This document shows, piece by piece, positions 36,501-49,800 of a stretch of DNA of 64,000 nucleotides; positions within the stretch are counted from its first letter, which is position 1, and every line of letters begins with the position of its first letter. Origin of the DNA: Eremochloa ophiuroides (lineage: Eukaryota > Streptophyta > Magnoliopsida > Poales > Poaceae); assembly GCA_038502445.1 (NCBI GenBank), contig JAHLJS010000008.1, positions 37,033,030 to 37,097,029 on the forward strand, given 5' to 3'. The position numbers were made by a program, and so were the translations under genes. The notes below the pieces were generated by a model. It saw only the letters and a program-made list of their open reading frames with translations. It made no database searches and had not been told where the DNA came from.

Positions 36501-38087
36501 TGGTAAAGATAACATTGTTGCAGATGCCTTGTCTAGAAGATGTGCATTGATTACACAACTAGATACAAAAGTGCTTGGTTTGGAATCCATTAAAACACTT
36601 TATGCTGTTGATGCTGATTTTAACGAACCTTTCTCTCGTTCCATTGATCGAAAAGGTTGGGATAAATATTATGTGCATGATGGCTTCTTGTTTCGGACTA
36701 ACAAAATATGCATTCCAGCTTGTTCGATTCGTCAAGTTCTTTTGCAGGAAGCACATGCAGGTGGATTAGCTGGTCATTTTGGTGTCAAAAAGACATTGGA
36801 CATGCTCTCTGATCATTTCTTTTGGCCACATATGCGACGTGATGTCCAGCGGCACGTTGGGTGCTGCATCGTTTGCTTGAAAGCTAAGTCCCGCCTCAAT
36901 CCCCATGGTTTATATACTCCATTACCTATTCCACATGTACCTTGGGAAGATATATCTATGGACTTTGTTCTGGGGTTACCTCGGTCTCAGAGAGGGAGGG
37001 ATTCTATTTTTGTTGTTGTAGATCGCTTTTCTAAAATGGCACATTTTATCCCATGTCATAAGAGCGATGATGCTTCACACGTTGCTGATTTGTTTTTCAG
37101 GGAGATCGTTCGTTTACATGGAGTTCCAAAGACTATTGTTTCGGACCGGGATACAAAATTTCTTAGCTACTTTTGGAAGACATTGTGGGCTAAGCTTGGC
37201 ACAAAGTTATTATTTTCAACCACTTGTCATCCACAAACGGATGGGCAAACAGAAGTTGTCAACTGTACCTTGTCAACCATGTTGCGTGCTGTGTTGAAAA
37301 AGAATTTGAAGCACTGGGAAGACTGCCTTCCACATGTTGAATTTGCTTATAACAGGGCAGTCCATTCTACAACAAACTCTTGTCCATTTGAAATTATTAA
37401 TGGGTTTAAACCGCATACTCCCATGGATCTTTTGCCTCTACCATTACAGGAACAAGTTAACATGGATGCTACAAAAAGATCAGACTTTATCAAGTGGTTA
37501 CATGCGGAGACAAGAAAGAATATTGAGAAGAAATCAGCACAATATGCAAAGCAAGCAAACAAAGGTAAGAAGAAGATTACATTCCAGCCAGGAGATCTTG
37601 TATGGTTGCATCTGTGCAAGGATCGTTTTCCCCAACAGCGTAAGAGTAAGTTATCTCCTAGGGGTGATGGTCCGTTCAAGGTTCTCCAACAGATAAATGA
37701 TAATGCTTACAAACTTGAGCTGCCACCTGAATATTCCAATGTGAGTACAACATTCAATGTCAAAGACTTGCTTCCATTTCCTAGCGAGCCTGAGTCGAGG
37801 AGGCCTCCTTCTCAAGAGGGGGAGGCTAATGAGGACATGCCTAGCATTCACTCATCTTCAAATGAAACTCCACTTGATATACAAGGAATAGAGCTAAACA
37901 ATTGGAGAAGGAAATTCATTCTCAGGTGAACGCTAACCTTATGCTTAATAATCAGATTACATTGAATGAACCTATGCTTTTGAGTACTTGTTTCAATGTT
38001 CTTAGGAATGATGGAGTTTATGAACAAGCATGGGATGATGATGGATTCTGCCCGCCAAATATATGCAAGGAACCTGGACGTGCATGA
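33594..38087 (+). pseudogene. gag-pol: Broken gag-pol of E2
   Basis: Homologous to E1 gag-pol from about residue 212 onward. The gag end runs from ITWEDMKREMRCRFVPAYY to a CCHC knuckle at 34129-34170. Lesions seen: the 5' part is missing; the protease aspartate position is tyrosine (IIYGGS, 34593-34595); one extra base in a T run at 34615-34617 shifts the frame; TGA at 34795-34797 is in frame; and the frame shifts again near 37895-37905. Between the last two lesions 1043 codons are open (34801-37929). They contain reverse transcriptase with YFDD at 35761-35772, RNase H with its aspartate at 36208, and integrase with D 36961, D 37144 and E 37252 (D-X35-E spacing kept). After the last shift the tail VNANLMLNNQ...LRNDG continues across the LTR start to a stop at 38085-38087. 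Confidence 0.93.
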
Positions 38088-38702
38088 GAGAGGAAAGGCC
38101 ATTCAGCTACCATGAATATCAGCCGTTGAAGTGCAAGCCAATAAATCGGGAGTTAGGAATGCATACAACCAGCAATTGGGTTGCTCTCCAAACATGCTCC
38201 AGCATGCAGGCAGAGAATACCAACCAGCCAGGCATCCTACTAGGTTGGTTATTAATAAAAGTAGTGCTGCAACTTCCCACTACATGTTCTCAATTATTTT
38301 CCACGAAACTGAAACTCCACTAGTCTATATATATTCCTGTAATGGATGACGTGAACAGTAACTCGTGATTGCAATTTCAGAAATACCAACTCTTGGAATT
38401 CTTGTTCCTGCGTGAGTCTTGAGAGGCTTGCAAACTTGTTCTTTCGATTCCTGAGGGGGTTGTAGAACGCCGAACTGCGGTTCACCCGGTTCGTGCCTTC
38501 ACGTCTATAGGGCGTGATTGCGTGGGCTCTTTCGTCGGTACGTGGAAGGGTGATTGTCTCGGTAGTTCGTCGCGTGGACAGCCTCGCGGTGCATTGCCTC
38601 TTCACCAGGTCACGCAGCGACAATTTATCAAGTTCGCAGATCCTACAAGAAGATCGGGCCACAACAACTTGCTACACGAGCTGCGTAGCCGTGTGCATAT
38701 CA
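38036..38702 (+). repeat. 3' LTR of E2 (about 667 bp)
   Basis: It begins TGATGATGGATTC, at the point where the pol tail residues DDDG are encoded in the same codon phase as at the E1 LTR start, and ends GTGTGCATATCA. The stretch 38440-38702 resembles the end of the E3 LTRs, including GTTGTAGAACGCCGAACTGC and GAAGATCGGGC. The start is less certain than the end. Confidence 0.75.
38326..38333 (+). promoter_or_regulatory. Probable TATA box of the E2 LTR
   Basis: TATATATA lies about 290 bp into the LTR, before the conserved U5 part. E3 has TATAAATA about 345 bp into its LTR. Confidence 0.55.
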
Positions 38703-41700
38703 TGGAGTCCAAGGCAAATTGTTTTAATGCCTATGGTGTTTCGAACCAAACAGTGCTCCTATCCAGCATCTATGTTCCACAATGCACCCAAAAGCATCCA
38801 AACGAGATTCCACTTTTCCCGTGACACCTATGAGTTTCATGGAGTGAAAAGCAAATAGTTTTCGTGCCTATGGTACGTTCAAAGTAAACCGTACTCCTTT
38901 CTTGCATCTTGGTATCACAACGTAACCAACGAGGTTCGACTTCTCCCATGACACCTTTGTGTTTCATGGAGGGCAAAGCAAATAGTTTTCATGCCTATGG
39001 TGGCACGAAGCAAACCGTGCTCCTATCTTGCATCTTGGTTTCACTACACATCCACACGCATCCAAACGAGGTTCCACTTCTCCCATGACACCTACATGTT
39101 TCATGGAGTGCAAAGAAAATAGTTTTCATGCCAATGGTGGTTCGAAGCAAACCGTGCTCCTATCTTGCATCTTAGTTTCACAACGCATCCATACGCATCC
39201 AAACAAGGTTCCACTTCTCCCATGACACCTATGTGTTTCATGGAGTGCAAGGCAAATAGTTTGCATGCCTATGGTGGTTCAAAGCAAACCGTGCTCCTAT
39301 CTTGCATCTTGGTTTCACAACGCATCCAAACGCAAACAAACAAGGTTACACTTCTCTTATGGCACCTATGTGTTTCATGGAGTGCAAAGCAAATAGTTTT
39401 CATGCCTATGGTGGCTTGAAGCAAACCGTGCTCCTATCTTGCATCTTGGTTTCACAAGGCATCCAAACGAGGTTCCACTTCTCCCATGACACCTATGTGT
39501 TTCATGGAGTGCAAAGCAAAAAGTTTTCATGCGTTTGGTGGTGCGAAGCAAGCCGTGCTCCTATCTTGCATCTTTGTTTCACAATGCATCCAAAAACATC
39601 CAAACGAGGTTCCACTTTTCCCATGACACCTATTAGTTTCATGGAGTGCAAAGCTAATAGTTTTCGTGCCTATGGTAGGTTCAAAGCAAATCGTGCTCAT
39701 ATCTTGCATCTTTGTTTCACAACGTATCCAATCACATACAAACGAGGTTCCACTTCTTCCATGACACCTATGTGTTTCATTGAGTACAAAGCAAATATTT
39801 TCATGCCTATGGTGGTTCGAAGCAAACCCGGCTCCTATCTTGAATCTTGGTTTCACAACGCATCCAAACACTTCCAAACGAGGTTCCACTTCTCCCATGA
39901 CATCTATGAGTATCATCGAGTGCAAAGCAAATGGTGTTCGTGCCTATGGTAGGTTCGAAGCAAACCGTAATCCTATCTTGCATCTTGGTTTCACAATGCA
40001 TCGAAACGAGGTTCCACTTCTTCTATGACACCTATGTGTTTCAAGGAGTGCAAGGTAAATAGTTTGCATGCCTATGGTGGTTCAAAGCAAACCGTGCTCC
40101 TATCTTGCATCTTGGTTTTACAACGCATCCAAACACATCCAAATGAGGTTCCACTTCTCCCATGACACCAATGTGTTTCATGGAGTGCAAAGCAAAAATT
40201 TTTCATGCCTATGGTGGTTCGAAGCAAGCCGTGCTCCTATCTTGCATCTGTGTTTCACAATGCATCCAAAAACATCCAAACGAAGTTCCACATTTCCCAT
40301 GACACCTATTAGTTTCATGGTGTGCAAAGCAAATAGTTTTCGTGCCTATGGTACGTTCAAAGCAAACCGTGCTGATATCTTGCATCTTGGTTTCACAACG
40401 TTTGGAAACACATCCAAACGCGGTTCTACTTCTTTCGTGACACCTATGTGTTTCATGGAGTGCAAAGCAAATATTTTCATGCCTATGGTGCTAAAAAGCA
40501 AACCCGGCCCCTATCTTGAATCTTGGTTTCACAACGCATCCAAACACTTCCAAACGAGGTTCCACTTCTCCCGTGACATCTATGAGTATCATCGAGTGCA
40601 AAGCAAATAGTTTTCGTGCCTATGGTAGGTTCGAAGCAAACCGTGCTCCTATCTTGCATCTTGGTTTCACAACGCATCCAAACGAGGTTCCACTTCTCCC
40701 ATGACACCTATGTGTTTCATGGAGTGCAAGGCAAAGAGTTTGCATACCTATGGTGGTTCGAAGCAAACCGTGCTCCTATCTTACATCTTGGTTTCACAAC
40801 GCGTCCAAATGATGTTCCACTTCTCCCATGACACCTATGTGTTTCATGGAGTGCAAAGCAGATAGTTTTCATGCCTAATGTTGTTCGAAGCAAACCGTGC
40901 TGCTATCTTGCATCTAGGGTTCAGAATGCACCCAAACGGGGTTCTAGTGCTCCATGTGTTTCATCGAGTGCAAAGCAAAAAGTTTTCATGCCTATGGTGG
41001 TTCGAAGCAAGCCGTGCTCCTATCTTGCATCAGTGTTTCACAATGCATCCAAAAAGATCCAAACGAGGTTCCCCTTTTCCCATTACACCTATTTGTTTAA
41101 TGGTGCGCAACGCAATTAGTTTTCGTGCCTATGGTAGGTTCAAAGCAAACCGTGCTCATATCTTGCATCTTGGTTTCACAACGTATCCAAACACATCCAA
41201 ACGAGGTTCCACTTCTTCCATGACACCTATGTGTTTCGTGGAGTGCATAGCAAATATTTTCATGCCTTTGGTGGTTCGAAGCAAACCCAGCTCCTATCTT
41301 GAATCTTGGTTTCGCAACGCATCCAAACACTTCCAAACGAGGTTCCACTTCTCCCATGACATCTATGAGTATCATCGAGTGCAAAGCAAATAGTTTTCGT
41401 GCCTATGGTAGGTTCGAAGCAAACCGTGCTCCTATCTTGCATCTTGGTTTCACAACGCATCCAAAAGAGGTTCTACTTCTCCCATGACACCTTGTGTTTC
41501 ATGTAGTGCAAGGCAAATAGTTTGCATGCCTATGGTGGTTCGAAGCAAACTGTGCTCCTATCTTGCATCTTGGTTTCAGAACGCATCCATACGCATCCAA
41601 ACAATGTTCCACTTCTCCCATGACACCTATGTGTTTCATGGAGTTCAAAACAAATAGTTTTCATTCCTATGGTGGTTCGAAGCAAACCGTGCTCCTATCA

Positions 41701-44700
41701 TGCATCTTTGTTTCACAACGCATCCAAACGCATCCAAACGTGGTTCCCCTCCTCCCATGACACCTACATGTTTCATGGAGTGCAAAGCAAATAGTTTTCA
41801 TGCCTATGGTGGCTCGAAGCAAATCGTGCTCGTATCTTGCGTCTTGGTTTCACTACACATCCAAACACATCCAAACGAGGTTCCACTTCTCCCATGAGAC
41901 CTATGTGTTTCATGGAGTGCAAGGCAAATTGTTTGCATGCCTATGGGGGTTCGAAGCAAACCGTGCTTCTATCTTGCATCTTGGTTTCGCAACGCATCCA
42001 AACACAAACAAACAAGGTTCACTTCTCTCATGGCACCTATGTGTTTCATGGAGTGCAAAGCAAATAGTTTTCATGCCTATGGTGGTTCGAAGCAAACCGT
42101 GCTCCTATCTTGCATCTTGGTTTCACAAGGCATCCAAACGAGGTTCCAATTCTCCCATGACACCTATGTGTTTCATGGAGTGCAAAGCAAAAAGTTTTCA
42201 TGCCTATGGTGGTGCGAAGCAAGCCGTGCTCCTATCTTGCATCTTTGTTTCACAATGCATCCAAAAACATCCAAACGAGGTTCGACTTTTCCCATGACAC
42301 CTATTAGTTTCATGGAGTGCAAAGCTAATAGTTTTCGTGCCTATGGTAGGTTCAAAGCAAATCGTGCTCATATCTTGCATCTTTGTTTCACAATGTATCC
42401 AATCACATCCAAACGAGGTTCCACTTCTTCCATGACACCTATGTGTTTCATTGAGTGCAAAGCAAATATTTTCATGCCTATGGTGGTTCGAAGCAAACCT
42501 CGATCCTATCTTGAATCTTGGTTTCACAACGCATCCAAACACTTCCAAACGAGGTTCCACTTCCCCCATGACATCTATGAGTATCATCGAGTGCAAAGCA
42601 AATAGTTTTCGTGCCTATGGTAGGTTCGAAGCAAACCGTGCTCCTATCTTGCATCTTGGTTTCACAACACATCCAAACAAGGTTCCACTTCTCCCATGAC
42701 ACCTATGTGTTTCATGGAGTGCAAGGCAAACAGTTTGCATGCCTATGGTGGTTCAAAGCAAACCATGCTCCTATCTTGCATCTTGGTTTCACAACGCATC
42801 CAAACAAGGTTCCACTTATCTCGTGGCACCTATGTGTTTCATGGAGTGCAAAGCAAATAGTTTTCATGTCTATGGTGGTTCGATGCCACTATCTTGCATC
42901 TTGGTATCACAACGCATCCAAACGAGGTTCAACTTCTTCCATGACACCTATGTGTTTCCTGGAGTGCAAGGCAAATAGTTTGCATGCCTTTGGTAGTTCG
43001 AAGAAAACCGTGCTCCAATCTTGCATCTTGGTTTCACAACGCATCCAAATGAGGTTCCACTTCTCCCATGGCACCTATGTGTTTCATGGAGTGCAAAGCA
43101 AAAAGTTTTCATGCCTATGGTGGTTCGAAGCAAGCCGTGCTCCTATCTTGCATCTTTATTTCACAATGCATCCAAAAACATCCAAACGAGGTTCCACTTT
43201 TCCCATGACACCTATTAGTTTCATGGAGTGTAAAGCAAATAGTTTTCGTGCCTATGGTAGGTTCAAAGCAAACCGTGCTCATATCTTGCATCTTGGTTTC
43301 ACAACGTATCCAAACACATCCAAACGAGGTTCCACTTCTTCCATGACACCTATGTGTTTCATGGAGTGCAAAGCAAAATGTTTTCATGCCTATGGTGGTT
43401 CGAAGCAAGCCGTTCTCCTATCTTGCGTCTTTGTTTCACAATGCATCCAAAAACATCCAAACGAGGTTCCACTTTTCCCATGACACCTATTAGTTTCATG
43501 GGGAGCAAAGCAAATAGTTTTCACGCCTATGGTAAGTTCAAAGCAAACTGCGCTCATATCTTGCATCTTGGTTTCACAACGTATCCAAACACATCCAAAC
43601 GAGGTTCCACTTCTCCCATGACTCCTATGTGTTTCATGGAGTGCAAAGCAGATAGTTTTCAAGCCTATTGTTATTCGAAGCAAACCGTGCTCCTATCTTG
43701 CATCGTGGTTTCAGAATGCATCGAAACGCATCCAAACGAGGTTCTAGTTCTCCATGTGTTTCATCGAGTGCAAAGCAAATAGTTTTCGTGCCTATGGTAG
43801 GTTCGAAGCAAACCGTGCTCCTATCTTGCATCTTGATTTCACAACACATCCAAACGCATCCAAACAAGGTTCCACTTCTCTCATGGCATCAATGGGTTTA
43901 ATGGAGTGCAAAGCAAATAGTTTTCATGCCTATGGCGGTTCCAAGCAAACCCTGCTCCTATCTTGCATCTTGGTTTCACAACGCATCCAAACGCATCCAA
44001 ACATGGTTCCACTTCTCCCATGACACCTATGTGTTTCGTGGAGTGCAAAGCAAATGGTTTTCATGCCAATGGTGGTTCGTAGGAACCCGTGCTCCTATCT
44101 TGCATCTTGGTTTCACAACTCATCCAAACGCATCCGAACGAGGTTCCACTTCTCCCATGACACCTATGTGTTTCATGGAGTGCAAAGCAAATAGTTTTCA
44201 TGCCTATGGTGGTTAGAAGCAAACCGTGCTCCAATCTTGCATCTTGGTTTCACAACGCATCCAAACGAGGTACCACTTCTCCCATGACACCTATGTGTTT
44301 CATGCCTATGGTGGTTCGAAGCAAACCGTGCACCTATCTTGCATCTTGGTTTCACAACACATCCAAACGTGGTTCCACTTCTCCCATGACACCTATGTGT
44401 ATCATAGAGTGTAAGGCAAATCGCTTTCATGCCTATGGTGGTTCTAAGCAAACCGTGCTCCTATCTTGCATCTTTGTTTAACAATGCATCCAAATGAGGT
44501 TCCACTTTTCCCATGACACATATGAGTTTCATGGAGTGCAAAAAAAATAGTTTTCGTGCCTATGGTAGGTTCAAAGCAAACCGTGCTCCTATCTAGCATC
44601 TTGGTTTCACAACGTATCCAAACACACCCAAACGAGGTTCCACTTCTCCCATGACACCTATCATGGAGTGCAAAGCAAATAGTTTTCATGCCTATGGTGG

Positions 44701-44870
44701 TTCGAAGCCAACCCGGCTCCTATCTTACATCTTGGTTTCACAACGCATCCAAACGCATTCAAACGAGGTTCCACTTCTCCCATGACATCTATGAGTTTCA
44801 TCGAGTGCAAAGCAAATAGTTTTCGTGCCTACGGTAGGTTCGAAGTAAAGCGTGGTCCTATCTTGCATCT

Positions 44871-46083
44871 TGGTTTCACAACGCGTCCGAACAAAGTTCC
44901 ACTTCTCCCATGGCACCTATGTGTTTCATAGAATTCAAAGCAAATAGTTTTCATGCCTACGGTGGTTCGAAGCAAACCGTGCTCCTATCTTGCATCTTGG
45001 TTTCACAACGCATCCAAACGCATCTAAACGTGGTTCCACTTCTCACATGACACCTATGTGTTCCATGGACTGCAAAGCGAATTGTTTTCATGCCTATGGT
45101 AGCTCAAAGCAAACCGTGCTCCTATCTTGCATCTTGGTATCACAACACATCCACACGCATCCAAACGAGGTTCCACTTCTCCCATGACACCTATCTGTTA
45201 CATGGATTTCAAAGCAAATAGTTTTCATGCCAATGGTGGTTCGAAGCAAACCGTGCTCCTATCTTGCATCTTGGTTTCACAACGCATCTATACGCATCCA
45301 AACAAGGTTCCACTTCTCCCATGACACCTATGTGTTTCGTGGAGTGCAAAGCAAATAGTTTTCATGCCTATGGCGGTTCGAAGCAAACCATGCTCCAATC
45401 TTGCATCTTGGTTTCACAACGCATCCAAATGCATCCAAACGAGATTCCACTTCTCCCATGACTCCTATGTGTTTCATGGAGTGCAAGGCAAATTGTTTTA
45501 ATGCCTAAGGTGGTTCGAAGCAAACCGTGCTCCTATCTTGCATCTTGGTTTCACAACGCATCCAAACACTTCCAAACGGGGTTCCACTTCTCCCATGACA
45601 CCTATGTGTTTCATGGAGTGCAAAGCAAAAAGTTTTCATGCCTATGGTGGTTCGAAGCAAGCCATGGCACTATCTTGCGTCTTTGTTTCACAATGCATCC
45701 AAAAACATCCAAAAGAGGTTCCACTTTTCCCATGACACCTATTAGTTTCATGGGGAGCAAAGCAAATAGTTTTCACGCCTATGGTAGGTTCAAAGCAACT
45801 GCGCTCATATCTTGCATCTTGGTTTCACAATGTATCCAAACACATCCAAACGAGTTCCACTTCTCCCATGACTCCTATGTGTTTCATGGAGTGCAAAGCA
45901 GATAGTTTTGATGCCTATTGTTATTCGAAGCTAACCGTGCTCCTATCTTGCATCGTGGTTTCAGAATGCATCGAAACGCATCCAAACGAGGTTCCAGTTC
46001 TCCATGTGTTTCATCGAGTGCAAAGCAAATAGTTTTCGTGGCTATGGTAGGTTCGAAGCAAACCGTGCTCCTATCTTGCATCT
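44871..46083 (+). repeat. Recent 1213-bp satellite duplication, first copy
   Basis: The first ~610 bp (44871 to about 45484) are identical to 46084 to about 46697. Its last part (from about 45895) carries private variants TTTTGATGCC and GAAGCTAACCG that recur at 46704 onward. 1213 bp equals nine monomers less two 10-bp losses. Confidence 0.85.
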
Positions 46084-46870
46084 TGGTTTCACAACGCGTC
46101 CGAACAAAGTTCCACTTCTCCCATGGCACCTATGTGTTTCATAGAATTCAAAGCAAATAGTTTTCATGCCTACGGTGGTTCGAAGCAAACCGTGCTCCTA
46201 TCTTGCATCTTGGTTTCACAACGCATCCAAACGCATCTAAACGTGGTTCCACTTCTCACATGACACCTATGTGTTCCATGGACTGCAAAGCGAATTGTTT
46301 TCATGCCTATGGTAGCTCAAAGCAAACCGTGCTCCTATCTTGCATCTTGGTATCACAACACATCCACACGCATCCAAACGAGGTTCCACTTCTCCCATGA
46401 CACCTATCTGTTACATGGATTTCAAAGCAAATAGTTTTCATGCCAATGGTGGTTCGAAGCAAACCGTGCTCCTATCTTGCATCTTGGTTTCACAACGCAT
46501 CTATACGCATCCAAACAAGGTTCCACTTCTCCCATGACACCTATGTGTTTCGTGGAGTGCAAAGCAAATAGTTTTCATGCCTATGGCGGTTCGAAGCAAA
46601 CCATGCTCCAATCTTGCATCTTGGTTTCACAACGCATCCAAATGCATCCAAACGAGATTCCACTTCTCCCATGACTCCTATGTGTTTCATGGAGTGCAAA
46701 GCAGATAGTTTTGATGCCTATTGTTATTCGAAGCTAACCGTGCTCCTATCTTGCATCGTGGTTTCAGAATGCATCGAAACGCATCCAAACGAGGTTCCAG
46801 TTCTCCATGTGTTTCATCGAGTGCAAAGCAAATAGTTTTCGTGGCTATGGTAGGTTCGAAGCAAACCGTG
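46084..46870 (+). repeat. Recent satellite duplication, second copy with a three-monomer deletion
   Basis: The identical block ends near 46697 and continues directly into the second private block, whose offset is 803 bp rather than 1213. The 410-bp difference is three monomers, so this copy lost, or the other gained, three units after or during the duplication. Confidence 0.8.
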
Positions 46871-49800
46871 CTCCTATCTTGCATCTTGATTTCACAACAC
46901 ATCCAAACGCATCCAAACGAGGTTCCACTTCTCTCATGGCGCCAATGGGCTTAATGAAGTGCAAAGCAAATAGTTTTCCTGCCTATGGCGGTTCCAAGCA
47001 AACCCTGCTCCTATCTTGCATCTTGGTTTCACAACGCATCCAAACGCATCCAAACATGGTTCCACTTCTCCCATGACACCTATGTGTTTCGTGGAGTGCA
47101 AAGCTAATGGTTTTCATGCCAACGGTGGTTCGAAGGAACCCGTGCCCCTATCTTGCATCTTGGTTTCACTACTCATCCAAACGCATCCGAACGAGGTTCC
47201 ACTTCTCCCATGACACCTATGTGTTTCATGGAGTGCAAAGCAAATAGTTTTCATGCCTATGGTGGTTCGAAGCAAACCGTGCTCCAATCTTGCATCTTGG
47301 TTTCACAACGCATCCAAACGAGGTTCCACTTCCCACATGACACCTATGTGTTTCATGCCTATGGTGGTTCGAAGCAAACAGTGCACCTATCTTGCATCTT
47401 GGTTCCACAACACATCCAAACGTGGTTCCACTTCTCCCATGACACCTATGTGTATCATAGAGTGTTAGGCAAATCGCTTTCACGCCTATGGTGGTTCCAA
47501 GCAAATCGTGCTCCTATCTTGCATCTTTGTTTAACAATGCATCCAAATGAGGTTCCACTTTTCCCATGACACATATGAGTTTCATGGACACGGAGTGCAA
47601 AACAAATAGTTTTCGTGCCTATGGTAGGTTCAAAGCAAACCGTGCTCCTATCTAGCATCTTGGTTTCACAACGTATCCAAACACATCCAAACGAGGTTCC
47701 ACTTCTCCCATGACACCTATCATGGAGTGCAAAGCAAATAGTTTTCATGCCTATGGTGGTTCGAAGCCAACCCTGCTCCTATCTTGCATCTTGGTTTCAC
47801 AACGCATCCAAACGCATCCAAACGAGGTTCCACTTCTCCCATGACATCTATGAGTTTCATCGAGTGCAAAGCAAATAGTTTTCATGCCTACGGTAGGTTC
47901 GAAGTAAGGCGTGGTCCTATCTTGCATCTTGGTTTCACAACGCGTCCGAACAAAGTTCCACTTCTCCCATGGCACCTATGTGTTTCATGGAACTCAAAGC
48001 AAATAGTTTTCATGCCTACGGTGGTTCGAAGCAAACCGTGCACCTATCTTGTATCTTGGTTTCACAACGCATCCAAACGCATCTAAACGTGGTTCCACTT
48101 CTCACATGACACCTATGTGTTCCATGGACTGCAAAGCGAATAGTTTTCATGCCTATGGTGGCTCAAAGCAAACCGTGCTCCTATCTTGCATCTTGGTATC
48201 ACATCACATCCACACGCATCCAAACGAGTTTCCACTTCTCCCATGACACCTATCTGTTACATGGATTTCAAAGCAAATAGTTTTCATGCCAATGGTGGTT
48301 CGAAGCAAACCGTGCTCCTATCTTGCATCTTGGTTTCACAACGCATCCATACGTATTCAAACAAGGTTCCACTTCTCCCATGACACCTATGTGTTTCGTG
48401 GAGTGCAAAGCAAATAGTTTTCATGCCTATGGCGGTTTGAAGCAAACCGTGCTCCAATCTTGCATCTTGGTTTCACAACGCATCCAAACGCATCCGAACG
48501 AGGTTCCACTTCTCAAATGACACCTATGTGTTTCATGGAGTGCAAAGCAAATATTTTTCATGGCTATGGTGGTTCGAAGCGAACCGTGCTCCAATCTTGC
48601 ATCTTGGTTTCACAACGCATCCAAACGCATCCGAACGAGATTCCACTTCTCCCATGACTCCTATGTGTTTCATGGGGTGCAAGGCAAATTGTTTTAATGC
48701 CTATGGTGGTTCGAAGCAAACCGTGCTCCTATCTTGCATCTTGGTTTCACAACGCATCCAAACACTTCCAATCGAGGTTCCACTTCTCCCATGACACCTA
48801 TGTGTTTCATGGAGTGCAAAGCAAAATGTTTTCATGCCTATGGTGGTTCGAAGCAAACCGTGCTCCTATCTTGCGTCTTTGTTTCACAATGCATCCAAAA
48901 ACATCCAAACCAGGTTCCACTTTTCCCATGACACCTATTAGTTTCATGGGGAGCAAAGCAAATAGTTTTCACGCCTATGGTAGGTTCAAAGCAAACTGCG
49001 CTCATATCTTGCATCTTGGTTTCACAACGTATCCAAACACATCCAAACGAGGTTCCACTTCTCCCATGACTCCTATGTGTTTCATGGAGTGCAAAGTAGA
49101 TAGTTTTCATGCCTATTGTTATTCGAAGCTTACCGTGCTCCTATCTTGCATCGGGGTTTCAGAATGCATCGAAACGCATCCAAACGCGGTTCCAGTTCTC
49201 CATGTGTTTCATCGAGTGCAAAGCAAATAGTTTTCGTGCCTATGGTAGGTTCGAAGCAAACCGTGCTCCTATCTTGCATCTTGATTTCACAACACATCCA
49301 AACGCATCCAAACGAGGTTCCACTTCTCTCATGGCACCAATGGGCTTAATGGAGTGCAAAGCAAATAGTTTTCATGCCTATGGCGGTTCCAAGCAAACCC
49401 TGCTCCTATCTTGCATCTTGGTTTCACAACGCATCCAAACGCTTCCAAACATGGTTCCACTTCTCCCATGACACCTATGTGTTTCATGGAGTGCAAAGCA
49501 AATAGTTTTCATGCCTATGGTGGTTCGAAGCAAACCGTGCACCTATCTTGCATCTTGGTTTCACAGCACATCCACACGTGGTTCCACTTCTCCCATGACA
49601 CCTATGTGTATCATGGAGTGTAAGGCAAATCTTGGTTTCATGCCTATGGTGGTTCGAACCAAACCGTGCTCCTATCTTGCATCTTTGTTTAACAATGCAT
49701 CCAAATGCATCCAAATGAGGTTCCACTTTTCCCATGACACATATGAGTTTCATGGAGTGCAAAACAAATAGTTTTTGTGCCTATGGTAGGTCCAAAGCAC

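Larger units (their letters stand above)
33594..38702 (+). mobile_element. E2: 5'-truncated, mutated Ty3/gypsy element, CRM-like
   Basis: The element starts abruptly inside gag, with no 5' LTR, primer site or gag N-terminus, and ends with a complete-looking 3' LTR (38036-38702). No target duplication is visible. Satellite on both sides is in the same orientation and nearly the same monomer register, but the monomer subtypes on the two sides are not normal neighbours. This suggests that the 5' part was lost together with some satellite by later recombination. The U5 half of its LTR resembles that of E3. Confidence 0.9.

Noticed and set aside
38703..38720. A target-site duplication for E2
   Set aside because: The bases after the LTR (TGGAG) have no matching copy beside the 5' join at 33594, as expected for an element that has lost its 5' end.
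39302..39952. Long satellite frames (over 200 codons, also near 42611-43483) as possible repeat proteins
   Set aside because: Length arises from chance absence of stops across three frames of adjacent monomers. Promoter, splice or domain evidence is absent and the antisense strand is equally open.
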